In this document: positions 7,807 to 15,776 of the stretch, piece by piece
How the letters are laid out: every line of letters starts with the position of its first letter
Numbering within the stretch: position 1 is the first letter of the stretch
Source of the DNA: CAIKBL01 sp043734785
GTDB taxonomy: Bacteria > Pseudomonadota > Gammaproteobacteria > Ga0077536
Direction: 5' to 3'
Assembly (NCBI GenBank): GCA_043734785.1
Contig: JAYTEX010000076.1
Location: forward strand, 1-48,320
Length of the DNA stretch: 48,320 nt
Made by a program: the position numbers and the translations under genes
The notes under the pieces: model-generated
The model's database searches: none
What the model was told of the DNA's origin: nothing
The model's input: the letters and a program-made list of their open reading frames with translations, nothing else

Positions 7807-9888
7807 TCACAGGCTCGCCTTCGCTGCAGCCGCCGCCTGGCGCCGTAGGTAGTGCTGAATCGCGACGAGATCCTTGTCCGTGAGTTCGGTGAAGGGCGGC
7901 ATACCCTGAGACTGTCGGCTGCCGTTGATCACGACATCGTGAAAGGCTTCCAGAAACAACGGCACCTGCGAGGCACGGAGATCCGGCGCATAACCCCCGG
8001 ACACCGCGCTGCCGCCATGGCAGATCGTGCAATTGCGCACATAGAGATCGCTGCCTTGTTCCGCCTGCAAGGGATCCACTTTGAAATCTGCCTTCACCAC
8101 CGGCTGCGGGATCCGCGGCGGCGGGCTCGGCGGCAGTGTGACTTTGGAATCAAGCGCGAAGGTCAACAGCCGGCGCGGGTGTTCGCCATACGCCCAGCCG
8201 TGTTGAGCGGTGACCACCCCGCCAAACGACGTCCCTGCGCCACCCCAGCCGACCAGCAGAGAAATGAATTGCTTGCCATCCACCTGGTAGGTGATCGGCG
8301 CGCCAGAAATGCCAAGGCCGGTATCGAAGGTCCATAAGGCCGCGCCGGTCTTGGCGTCGTAGGCGACAAACTTACCGTCGGTGCGGCCCTGGAACACCAG
8401 ATTGCCCGCGGTCGTCATGGTGCCGGGGTTCCACACCCCGGGCAGTTGCACTTCCCACGCCTTTTGTTGCTTCACCGGATCCCACGCGAGCAAGGTGCTG
8501 CCATTAATTTTTTGCGGCAATTCGTCGCCCTTGGTGAAACGCACGGCGGTGTCCATTTGGAAATCCGTCGCCTGCCAGTCAATTTTGTTGATGCCTTTGT
8601 CATTGAACCAACCGGCAAGCTCGATCGTCGGGATGTAGACGAGGCCCGTGTCTTTGTTGTAGGACATCGCATGCCAATTGTGCACGCCGAAGGCGCTAGG
8701 GAAGACCGTCGCCTCGCCATCTTCGTAACGTGAGCCCGGCACTTCCACCGGACGACCGGTTTTCATGTCCACGTGGGTGGCCCAGGTCACCTTCCCGATC
8801 TTCTCTGCGGATAGGAGCTTGCCGTTCGCGCGATCGATCACATAGAAGAAGCCGTTTTTCGGCGCGTGCATGAGCGCCTTCACCGGCTTGCCGCCTATGT
8901 TGAGATCCGCCAGCACAATGTCCATGTTCGAGTTGTAATCCCAGGTTTCGCCGGGGGTCGTCTGGTAATGCCACAGATATTTGCCGGTATCCGCATCGAG
9001 CGCGACGATCGAACACAGGAACAGATTGTCGCCGCCGTCCGGGCTGCGCATCTTTCGGTTCCAGGGAGAGCCGTTGCCGGTGCCGATGTAGACCCGGTTG
9101 AACTCGGGATCGTAGGTCAGACCATTCCAGGTCTGACCGCCGCCGCCGTGTTTCCACCACTCGCCGGTCCAGGTTTTAGCGGCCATCGCCTGCGCTTCAT
9201 CTTCGAACCCCTCGGCCGGATTGCCGGGCACCACATAGAAGCGCCAGGCCTGTTTGCCGCTTGCGGTATCGTAGGCCGTCACATAGCCCCGCGCCGAGCC
9301 CACTTCCGTGCCGCCATTGCCGATCAGCACCTTGTCGCGGAACACCCGTGGTGCGCCGTTGATGTAGAGCGGTAGTTTGGGATCGGTGGTTTGCGTGCTC
9401 CACACCTCTTTGCCAGTCTTCGCATCCACCGCAATCAGGCGACCATCACCGGTGCCAACGAACACCTGGCCTTTCCAGTACGCTGCGCCACGATTCGTAT
9501 CCCAGAAAATTCGCGCGCGCGCGCCGGATTTTTCGAGCACCTTCGGGTCATAGGTCCAGAGGTGCTTGCGCGAGCGCAGATCGACCGCCTCGATTGAGCT
9601 CCAGCTACCGGTGAAATACATCACCCCATCGACCACCAGCGGGGTCGATAGCAGTGAGCGATGCTGCAGGGGGAACTCCATGAACCAGTCGAGCCCGAGC
9701 GTGCCGACATTCTCGGCGTTCACTTCGGTCAATGGGCTGTAGCGCTGTTCGCTGTAGGTGCGCCCGTAGGACAACCAGTTGGCAGTCTCAGCCTCGTTGG
9801 CAATCGCTGCCCCATCGACCAGCGTTTCCGAACTTGCACTCCCGATCAGGGCCAGCGCACACACCACGCCTAACACAGACTTGTACAT
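7807..9888 (-). CDS. PQQ-dependent quinohemoprotein alcohol dehydrogenase, downstream copy
   Basis: This 693-residue periplasmic enzyme has a signal peptide (MYKSVLGVVCALALIGSASS), an eight-bladed PQQ propeller and a C-terminal cytochrome c domain with CTICH near residue 620 and a GMPPF Met ligand. It should oxidise an alcohol with PQQ and pass electrons through its own heme. The ATG at 9888 has GGGAG upstream and gives a clean signal peptide; a start 21 bases earlier is less likely. The probable catalytic Asp is in WDYNS near residue 317. The vicinal Cys-Cys typical of quinoprotein alcohol dehydrogenases is replaced by Phe-Trp (IFWDTNRG, about 128-130). It lies 38 bases after its paralogue and no PQQ biosynthesis genes are in the window. 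Confidence 0.9.
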   Translation of the reverse strand: MYKSVLGVVCALALIGSASSETLVDGAAIANEAETANWLSYGRTYSEQRYSPLTEVNAENVGTLGLDWFMEFPLQHRSLLSTPLVVDGVMYFTGSWSSIEAVDLRSRKHLWTYDPKVLEKSGARARIFWDTNRGAAYWKGQVFVGTGDGRLIAVDAKTGKEVWSTQTTDPKLPLYINGAPRVFRDKVLIGNGGTEVGSARGYVTAYDTASGKQAWRFYVVPGNPAEGFEDEAQAMAAKTWTGEWWKHGGGGQTWNGLTYDPEFNRVYIGTGNGSPWNRKMRSPDGGDNLFLCSIVALDADTGKYLWHYQTTPGETWDYNSNMDIVLADLNIGGKPVKALMHAPKNGFFYVIDRANGKLLSAEKIGKVTWATHVDMKTGRPVEVPGSRYEDGEATVFPSAFGVHNWHAMSYNKDTGLVYIPTIELAGWFNDKGINKIDWQATDFQMDTAVRFTKGDELPQKINGSTLLAWDPVKQQKAWEVQLPGVWNPGTMTTAGNLVFQGRTDGKFVAYDAKTGAALWTFDTGLGISGAPITYQVDGKQFISLLVGWGGAGTSFGGVVTAQHGWAYGEHPRRLLTFALDSKVTLPPSPPPRIPQPVVKADFKVDPLQAEQGSDLYVRNCTICHGGSAVSGGYAPDLRASQVPLFLEAFHDVVINGSRQSQGMPPFTELTDKDLVAIQHYLRRQAAAAAKASL

Positions 9889-9926
9889 AGAATATCGCTC
9901 CCGCGGCACGTGCCGACGTATCTGTT

Positions 9927-12011
9927 TTATGGTGTTGTCTTGGCGACCGTTTTGTTCGCTTGGCGCCGGATGTAATGCTGCAACGCAGTCAAATCTGCAT
10001 CCGTGAGCTCGCGGAACGCCGGCATGCCAGCTTTAATGCGCGCGCCTTTCACAGTTACTTCCTTCAGGCCATCGAGATAGAGGGGTATTGGCGAAGCGCG
10101 TAAATCTGGTGCATAGCCTCCAGACACCGCTCCACCACCATGGCAGGCCACGCAGTTCTTGAGGAACAGGTGGCTGCCCTGCTCGGCCAGCAAGGCGTCA
10201 ACCTTGAAATCGTCCTTCACAATCGCCTGCGCCATCTGCGGCGGGGGTGCCGGTGGCAACGTCGCTCCGCCTTCCAGGCTGAAGTTCAGCAGACGTCGCG
10301 GATGCACGCGATACGCCCAGCCATGCTGTGAGGTGATGGAGCCCGCCATAGAGACCCCGGCGCCGCCCCAGCCGGTCAGGATCGAAACGTATTGCTTGCC
10401 GTCGACGCTGTAGGTCACGGGCGGCGCGGACAAGCCGACACCGGTCGGGAACTTCCAGAGCGCCTCTCCATTGTCCGCCCGATAGGCGACCAAGGTGCCA
10501 TCGGCACGTCCCTGGAACACGAGATTACCGGCGGTGGTCATCGTACCGGGATTCCACACACCCGGCAGCTTGACTTCCCAAACCTTCTTCTTCGCGACCG
10601 CATCCCAGGCCATCAGCGAACTCGCATCGATCGTGAGCGGCACGTCGTCACGCATCACATCGAGCGCCGGATCGAACTGGAATTCAGGCGAGCGCCAGGT
10701 GACCGGATTGAAGCCTTTATCCGTGAACAAGGCTGGCAGGTCGATGATCGGGATATAGGTGAGCCCGGTCCCAGGATTGAACGACATCGCATGCCAGTTG
10801 TGCACGCCGAAGGCGCTCGGATTGATCATTTCCTCGCCGTCTTCGTAGCGGGCGCCCTTCGCTTCGACGGGGCGGCCGGTCTGCATATCGACGTGCGTCG
10901 CCCAGGTCACGTCAATCAACTTGTCGGCGGAAATCAGCTTGCCGTTCACACGATCGAGTACATAGAAGAAACCGTTCTTCGGTGCATGCAGCAGCGCCTT
11001 GACAGGCTTCTTATCAATCGTCAGATCCGCGAGGACCATGTCCATATTCGAGTTGTAATCCCAGCTTTCACCTGGCACCGTCTGATAGTGCCAGACGTAC
11101 TTGCCGGTATCGGCATCGAGCGCGACGATCGAGCACAAAAAAAGATTATCGCCGCCGCCGGGGCTGCGCATGCGTTGATTCCAGGGCGAGCCGTTGCCGG
11201 TACCGATATAGACGCGATTGAATTCCGGGTCGTAGGTGATACCGTTCCAGACCGTGCCGCCACCCCCGTGCTCCCACCATTTGCCCTTCCAGGTCTTGGC
11301 GATCATTTCCTGGGTAGCGTCTTCGAAGCCATCGGCAGGATTGCCGGGCACCGTGTAGAAGCGCCAAATCTGTTTGCCAGTGGCCGCATCGTAGGCCGTG
11401 ACATAGCCGCGCAAGGCCCCCCACTCAGTGCCACCATTACCGATCAGGATCTTGTCGTTGAACGCGCGCGGTGCACCATTGATGAAGTAGGCCTTCTCGA
11501 TATTGACGGTCAACGTGCTCCAAACCTCCTGGCCGGTCTTGGCATCGATGCCGATCAAACGGCCATCGGCGGTTGCCACATACACCTTGCCCTTCCAATA
11601 GGCGACGCCGCGGTTCGAGTCCCACATAACGCGCAGCCGGTCGCCGGCGGCCTCGATCACCTGTGGATCGTAGGTCCACAAAGTTTTCTTCGTTTTGAGA
11701 TCGACGGCGATCACCACGCTGTAGCTGCCGGTAAAATACATCACGCCATCGACGACCAGCGGTGTGGCCAGCAATGATTTATGTTCGGCGAGATCGAGAA
11801 ACCAATCAAGCTTGAGTTGCCCAACATTATCGGCATTAATGTTGCTCAGTGGACTATAGCGCTGCTCACTGTAGGTACGACCGTAGGAGAGCCAGTTGGC
11901 CCCCTGCGTTTCATCGGCAATCGCCTTGCCGTCGATCGTCGTTTCAGCGTGGGCACTCGATAACAGGGCAATGCTCAACAGCACGCCTGTGACTGCGGAC
12001 AATCTCATCAT
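9927..12011 (-). CDS. PQQ-dependent quinohemoprotein alcohol dehydrogenase, upstream copy
   Basis: This 694-residue paralogue of the next gene is collinear with it throughout: same YGRTYSEQRYSPL opening, same WNGITYDPEFNRVYIGTGNG propeller segment, same heme domain. It has a signal peptide ending SSAHA, heme motif CVACH and Met ligand region AGMPAF. WDYNS marks the probable catalytic Asp, with Asn at the +2 position, where lanthanide-type enzymes have Asp. The adjacent cysteines are replaced by Met-Trp (VMWDSNRG). ATG 12011 is chosen because GGGGGAG ends 6 bases before it; a GTG one codon earlier is possible. The pair looks like an old tandem duplication transcribed as one unit. Confidence 0.9.
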   Translation of the reverse strand: MMRLSAVTGVLLSIALLSSAHAETTIDGKAIADETQGANWLSYGRTYSEQRYSPLSNINADNVGQLKLDWFLDLAEHKSLLATPLVVDGVMYFTGSYSVVIAVDLKTKKTLWTYDPQVIEAAGDRLRVMWDSNRGVAYWKGKVYVATADGRLIGIDAKTGQEVWSTLTVNIEKAYFINGAPRAFNDKILIGNGGTEWGALRGYVTAYDAATGKQIWRFYTVPGNPADGFEDATQEMIAKTWKGKWWEHGGGGTVWNGITYDPEFNRVYIGTGNGSPWNQRMRSPGGGDNLFLCSIVALDADTGKYVWHYQTVPGESWDYNSNMDMVLADLTIDKKPVKALLHAPKNGFFYVLDRVNGKLISADKLIDVTWATHVDMQTGRPVEAKGARYEDGEEMINPSAFGVHNWHAMSFNPGTGLTYIPIIDLPALFTDKGFNPVTWRSPEFQFDPALDVMRDDVPLTIDASSLMAWDAVAKKKVWEVKLPGVWNPGTMTTAGNLVFQGRADGTLVAYRADNGEALWKFPTGVGLSAPPVTYSVDGKQYVSILTGWGGAGVSMAGSITSQHGWAYRVHPRRLLNFSLEGGATLPPAPPPQMAQAIVKDDFKVDALLAEQGSHLFLKNCVACHGGGAVSGGYAPDLRASPIPLYLDGLKEVTVKGARIKAGMPAFRELTDADLTALQHYIRRQANKTVAKTTP

Positions 12012-12044
12012 CACACGCTCCCCCTCTAGGTTTCTTATTTGTTA

Positions 12045-12049
12045 AGGAG
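12045..12049 (+). promoter_or_regulatory. Ribosome-binding site that fixes a TTG start
   Basis: AAGGAG ending at 12049 is a near-perfect Shine-Dalgarno sequence 7 bases before TTG 12057. The ATG at 12051 is followed at once by TAA, and the in-frame ATG at 12078 has no purine-rich sequence before it, so the TTG is the best start of the acetyltransferase. Confidence 0.6.
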
Positions 12050-12056
12050 AATGTAA

Positions 12057-12551
12057 TTGAGTCCTCGATTTCCCGCCATGCAAATTATTCCGCTCGGTGC
12101 GCAGCCACAGCATGCACTGCGCCTTGCCACCTTGCACCTAGCGGAATGGGGCCACCTCTATACAGGCTGGAACGAGGCGACGGTCCTGGCGGAATTCGCA
12201 GTGCAACATTCGGACGGTCGTCTACCGACCACCTTGATCGCGGTGGAGCATGCAGCGCTGATCGGGTCGGTGAGCTTGATCCTGGACGATATCCCTAGTG
12301 GCGAACGTCTCAATCCCTGGCTTGCCAGCTTCTATGTGCTGCCGGAATATCGTCGCTGTGGCAGAGGGGATCTGCTACTGCGTGCGGCGGAAGAGACCTT
12401 GATCGCGCGTGGTATCACGACAGTGTATTTGTTCACGCAGACGCGTGCGCCATATTTCGCGGCACGCGGCTGGCTAACCTGTGCACAGACCCAAGTGGCG
12501 GGGTTCGCCGCGACCATGATGCGGCGCATCCTCCTTCCCCTCTCTCGCTAA
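12057..12551 (+). CDS. GNAT family N-acetyltransferase
   Basis: This 164-residue cytosolic protein has the GNAT fold. A central strand (PWLASFYVLPEYRRCGRGDLLL) contains the acetyl-CoA pyrophosphate-binding YRRxGxG-type motif, and a second half YLFTQTRAPYFAARGW matches the family's C-terminal substrate-binding region. It should transfer an acetyl group from acetyl-CoA to an amine; the acceptor is unknown. The start is a TTG decided by its strong ribosome-binding site. It is divergent from the quinohemoprotein genes and convergent with, and only 6 bases from, the unknown gene on the other strand. Confidence 0.82.
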   Translation: MSPRFPAMQIIPLGAQPQHALRLATLHLAEWGHLYTGWNEATVLAEFAVQHSDGRLPTTLIAVEHAALIGSVSLILDDIPSGERLNPWLASFYVLPEYRRCGRGDLLLRAAEETLIARGITTVYLFTQTRAPYFAARGWLTCAQTQVAGFAATMMRRILLPLSR

Positions 12552-12557
12552 ACCGGC

Positions 12558-13337
12558 CTAGAACGCGTTGCAGCCGCGGTCGGTGTATTCGGTAGCGCCA
12601 AAAATCTTGGCGAGTAGCGGGTTCTTCCACTGTCTGATCTGTCCCCCAAAACGACAAATCTCGAGCATCTCAAGGCGGACCTCGATACGGCGCGTGAGCG
12701 GCAGCTTAATCTCGATCGGCTGTTGTGTGCTTGCGTTGATCAATGTCATGCGGCAGAAATCTTCATTGCGTTGTACATCGTGTTCGATCCGCTCGCAAAA
12801 CTTAGGGTCACCGATCGTGACGCCGCCCAGCCAGACCTCGTGTGCGCCGCGCCCGAGTGACCATAGCGCGAACAGTTCGGCCCAGGGCGGATCCCAGTGT
12901 CGCGGCAGCAGTTTAGCTGATTGGCGCGCACTGGCGGCGAGCGGACTGCCCCACTGCCGCACACGAAATGTCTCGGGAAAAGTCACCGCCGGATACGGAA
13001 ACTCCACGATCATCGGGGGATAATTGGAATAGCGCTGCATGTCGATCGGGTCGAAGCGCATGCGCACGCGCGCCGGCCGATCGAAGCGCAACAGATCACC
13101 GGTCTGCGACAACGACCAGGGAATGAAGTCGGGTCCACACTTCTGCATCAGATTGGCATTCGCCGGATCCTTGGAGGGGTCCTGTTCCATGCCATGCATG
13201 ATGTGATAGAGGGCGCAATCATCGCTCGCGAATTCGTTTGGATGGATTGATTGCCAGCCCCAGTAAACGCTAAATTGACGACCGGCGAGGCCCAGCAAGA
13301 CCAACGCTATCAACACAAAAATAAAGGTGCGCACCAT
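12558..13337 (-). CDS. Hypothetical membrane-anchored protein
   Basis: I do not recognise this 259-residue protein. Residues 4-24 form one hydrophobic segment (FIFVLIALVLLGLAG), so it is probably anchored in the inner membrane with the rest in the periplasm, or exported. The remainder is soluble and rich in Trp, Pro and Arg. Cysteines in ASDDCALYH, LMQKCGPDF, KFCERI, EDFCRM, LEICRFGG and DRGCNAF could form disulfides outside the cytoplasm. It is convergent with the acetyltransferase and divergent from the J-domain gene. Codon usage looks like that of its neighbours. It is a good coding prediction with no functional assignment. Confidence 0.65.
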   Translation of the reverse strand: MVRTFIFVLIALVLLGLAGRQFSVYWGWQSIHPNEFASDDCALYHIMHGMEQDPSKDPANANLMQKCGPDFIPWSLSQTGDLLRFDRPARVRMRFDPIDMQRYSNYPPMIVEFPYPAVTFPETFRVRQWGSPLAASARQSAKLLPRHWDPPWAELFALWSLGRGAHEVWLGGVTIGDPKFCERIEHDVQRNEDFCRMTLINASTQQPIEIKLPLTRRIEVRLEMLEICRFGGQIRQWKNPLLAKIFGATEYTDRGCNAF

Positions 13338-13387
13338 TTGGCAAAGACTGCCACAGTGGGCGGCTGGGTACTAGCGCCGCGTCCATA

Positions 13388-13435
13388 CCGGGCGTGCAGC
13401 GCTTACAAGCATTGACTAGAGCCGGGCGTGCAGCG
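13388..13435. repeat. 14-bp direct repeat in a divergent promoter region
   Basis: CCGGGCGTGCAGCG occurs at 13388-13401 and again at 13422-13435, with start points 34 bases apart (about three helical turns). It lies between two divergently transcribed genes, so it could be a paired operator or a small duplication. Nothing else supports either reading. Confidence 0.4.
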
Positions 13436-13524
13436 GCACATGGCTCACCCCGCACCGTTAAAAGGGAATGCACATTGCCGGGAAAACAGTATCCTAAATC
13501 TTAATTTCCTGAACAAAAGCACAC

Positions 13525-14619
13525 ATGACCAGAACTCCGGCAACGGCCGTCAGCATTTCTGCTGGCGACCATCAATCGCCCCTGTCCAAGGGACAACAGG
13601 CCTTCAACAGCCTCATCAAGCAGATTGAAAAGAAGCGCACCCTACTCGCCGCCTGGGAGGAAGCGATCCCAACCTACCAGCGAAAATACACCAGCGAATT
13701 AGTCCCGCTGATCGCGGACACGATGACTTTGCAAATCAAGTTGGTGCATTTCCTTGACCATGCCAGTACACAAAAAGGGCTGACCAAGCACGAGCGCCAA
13801 AAGATCTCCGAGGTGATCACTGGCTTGGCAGGGGAACTTGCCGCGGCGCGCGACGATGCGGACTTGAAAGCCCTCTACAACAAGCACAGCCGCTCAGACT
13901 TCGACGTCGAAGCGGCCGCGGACCTGCAAGGCATGAAAGCCATGCTCGAGTACGAGCTAGGTTTCGAACTGGGTGACGATGTCGGCCTCTCCTCGCCCGA
14001 AGAAATTTTCGCACGGGCGCGGATCCTGATCGAAGAGCAAGCGGCGCGAGAAGACGCCAACCGGCTGGCGTGGGAAGCAGCGCGCCAAGCCAAACGCACA
14101 AAATCGACTAAACAACTCGCCAAAGAAGCGCAACAACAAGCCGAAGCGCAGGCGCTCCGCCAGTCGATTCGCGAGATTTACCGCAAGCTTGCGAGCGTCC
14201 TTCATCCCGACCGCGAAACCGATCCGCAGGAACGTGAGCGCAAGACCGCGCTGATGCAGCGCGTTAACCAGGCCTACGACAAGAACAACTTGCTGCAGTT
14301 GCTGGAACTGCAACTGGAACTGGAACACATCGACCAGGCCGCCATCGCCAACATCAGCGAAGACCGGCTGAAGCACTACAACAAAATCCTAAGAGAACAA
14401 GTACTCGATTTGGAAATGGAAATCCGACGGGTTGAAGATAGGTTTAGGGCGCAGTTCGGCATTGACCCTTTCGTGCGCATCTCGCTGAACTCGATCATGA
14501 ACCATCTCGCCGTCGAAATCGTCAATATCGAGAGCACCATCCGACAACTGCAGAAAGATCTGCGCGAGTTTGACGATACCAAGAAGTTTAAGGCTTGGCT
14601 CAGAGCCCTGTGGCGCTAG
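13525..14619 (+). CDS. J-domain protein with long coiled-coil N-terminal region
   Basis: This 364-residue cytosolic protein carries an internal J-domain at about residues 213-265: IREIYRKLASVLHPDRE with the diagnostic HPD at 227-229, which stimulates an Hsp70 partner. It is not a DnaJ orthologue: there is no Gly/Phe region, zinc finger or C-terminal substrate domain. Instead, helical charged segments (residues 25-130, Ala/Glu/Gln-rich 165-210) and a C-terminal coiled coil (285-355) flank the J-domain. Similar HPD proteins with central J-domains occur in proteobacteria without a known client. The ATG has only a weak ribosome-binding site. Its stop codon lies inside the left arm of the inverted repeat that follows. 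Confidence 0.8.
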   Translation: MTRTPATAVSISAGDHQSPLSKGQQAFNSLIKQIEKKRTLLAAWEEAIPTYQRKYTSELVPLIADTMTLQIKLVHFLDHASTQKGLTKHERQKISEVITGLAGELAAARDDADLKALYNKHSRSDFDVEAAADLQGMKAMLEYELGFELGDDVGLSSPEEIFARARILIEEQAAREDANRLAWEAARQAKRTKSTKQLAKEAQQQAEAQALRQSIREIYRKLASVLHPDRETDPQERERKTALMQRVNQAYDKNNLLQLLELQLELEHIDQAAIANISEDRLKHYNKILREQVLDLEMEIRRVEDRFRAQFGIDPFVRISLNSIMNHLAVEIVNIESTIRQLQKDLREFDDTKKFKAWLRALWR

Positions 14620-14664
14620 GGGACAGACCACGATTTCCTGCGAGAAATCGTGGTCTGTCCCCTA
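14617..14664. repeat. Perfect 21-bp inverted repeat with 6-base loop
   Basis: The arms at 14617-14637 and 14644-14664 are exact reverse complements, separated by CTGCGA. The core GGGGACAGACCACG is a widespread extragenic palindrome motif, often linked to REP-associated tyrosine transposases (established pattern; no such transposase is in this window). It starts at the TAG of the J-domain gene and ends 3 bases before the stop of the convergent transporter gene, so it may end transcription from both sides. It has no terminal T-run on either strand, so intrinsic termination is not certain. Confidence 0.85.
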
Positions 14665-14667
14665 AAT

Positions 14668-15681
14668 CTAAATCAGCGCCTTCGCGCGCAGCTCATCTTT
14701 GAGATAGGCGTAGTAGATAGGCGCCGCCACCAGTCCGGGAATGCCGAAGGCAGCTTCCATCACTAGCATGGCGGTCAGTAGCTCCCACGCGCGCGCCCGA
14801 ATGTGGCTGCCGATGATGCGCGCGTTCAGGAAATACTCCAACTTGTGGATCACGATCAGGTATCCCAGCGAGCCCAGCGCGACGGCCAGGGATTGACTTA
14901 GGCTGACCGTGAAAATCATTGTGTTGGAGATGAGATTGCCCAGGATCGGGACCAGTCCCGCGATGAAGGTAATCACGATCAGCGTCTTAGTGAACGGTAG
15001 TTCAACTCCGCACAACGGAAGAACCACCGCCAGATAAAGTCCGGTGAACGTGGTATTGAGGGTAGAGATCCAGAACTGCGCAAAGACCACCCTTCGAAAC
15101 GCCAGCCCGAGCCGCAACGCGCGATGGGCGAGAGCGGCAGTCAATGGGCCATCCGCTCGCAGCGGCACGGCCGTCTCCAGTGACAGCAGCGCACCGATTA
15201 CCATGCCGATCAGGATGTGCGCCAGCGCGCGTCCCAGTCCAGCACCTGCCACCTGGAACGTGCCTGCATGGTTGCGCAGCCAGTCGACGAGCGCCACGCG
15301 CAATTCCTCGGTATCCGCCGGCACGTTTTCCAGCACCCATTGAGGCAGGCGTTCACGCGAATTTTCGATGATCTCGGCCATGCGCTGGATCAGGGCCGGC
15401 ACGTTCTCGTTACTGTTGCGCAGGAAGGCTGTCAGGCTCAGGCCCGCGAGCGTTAGCAAGGTGAGCAGTACCCCGGCAATCAGTGCGACCGCCAGCACGC
15501 GCGGGCCGCCGCGCCCAAGCGCAGGGATACGCAGCGGGCGCACCAGCGCATTGACCAGCGAGAAAATCAACAACCCCGCGATCAGCGCCGAGAGCAGGTC
15601 AGCCTGCAGAAGCCACAACAAGCCGATTCCAAAAATGGCCCACGCCAGGTAGTCGTAACGACCGATGCGCGTGTCACTCAT
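14668..15681 (-). CDS. AI-2E family (PerM-like) transporter
   Basis: This 337-residue integral membrane protein of the AI-2E/PerM family has about seven hydrophobic helices. Two N-terminal helices are followed by a soluble stretch (residues 85-135) and a conserved C-terminal block with PILGNLISN near residue 245 and GIPGLVAAPIYYAYLKDEL near the end. Family members export small solutes or act in permeability and autoinducer uptake; the substrate here is unknown. The ATG at 15681 has only a weak ribosome-binding site. It lies 95 bases downstream of tilS on the same strand and may be read with it. Confidence 0.87.
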   Translation of the reverse strand: MSDTRIGRYDYLAWAIFGIGLLWLLQADLLSALIAGLLIFSLVNALVRPLRIPALGRGGPRVLAVALIAGVLLTLLTLAGLSLTAFLRNSNENVPALIQRMAEIIENSRERLPQWVLENVPADTEELRVALVDWLRNHAGTFQVAGAGLGRALAHILIGMVIGALLSLETAVPLRADGPLTAALAHRALRLGLAFRRVVFAQFWISTLNTTFTGLYLAVVLPLCGVELPFTKTLIVITFIAGLVPILGNLISNTMIFTVSLSQSLAVALGSLGYLIVIHKLEYFLNARIIGSHIRARAWELLTAMLVMEAAFGIPGLVAAPIYYAYLKDELRAKALI

Positions 15682-15776
15682 GTCGAGTTCGTTCCATCAT
15701 TCAAATCTCCATGTCCATCGGGTGCTGTCTCAAAACTGGCGGGCGCGGCGACTGTTCGCAAGTTCAAGTCGGGCAC

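Noticed and set aside
10392..11777. Long plus-strand open frame (461 codons) antisense to the upstream quinohemoprotein gene.
   Set aside because: It is the mirror of a well-conserved gene; its His/Arg/Ile-rich sequence is the usual product of reading GC-rich coding DNA backwards.
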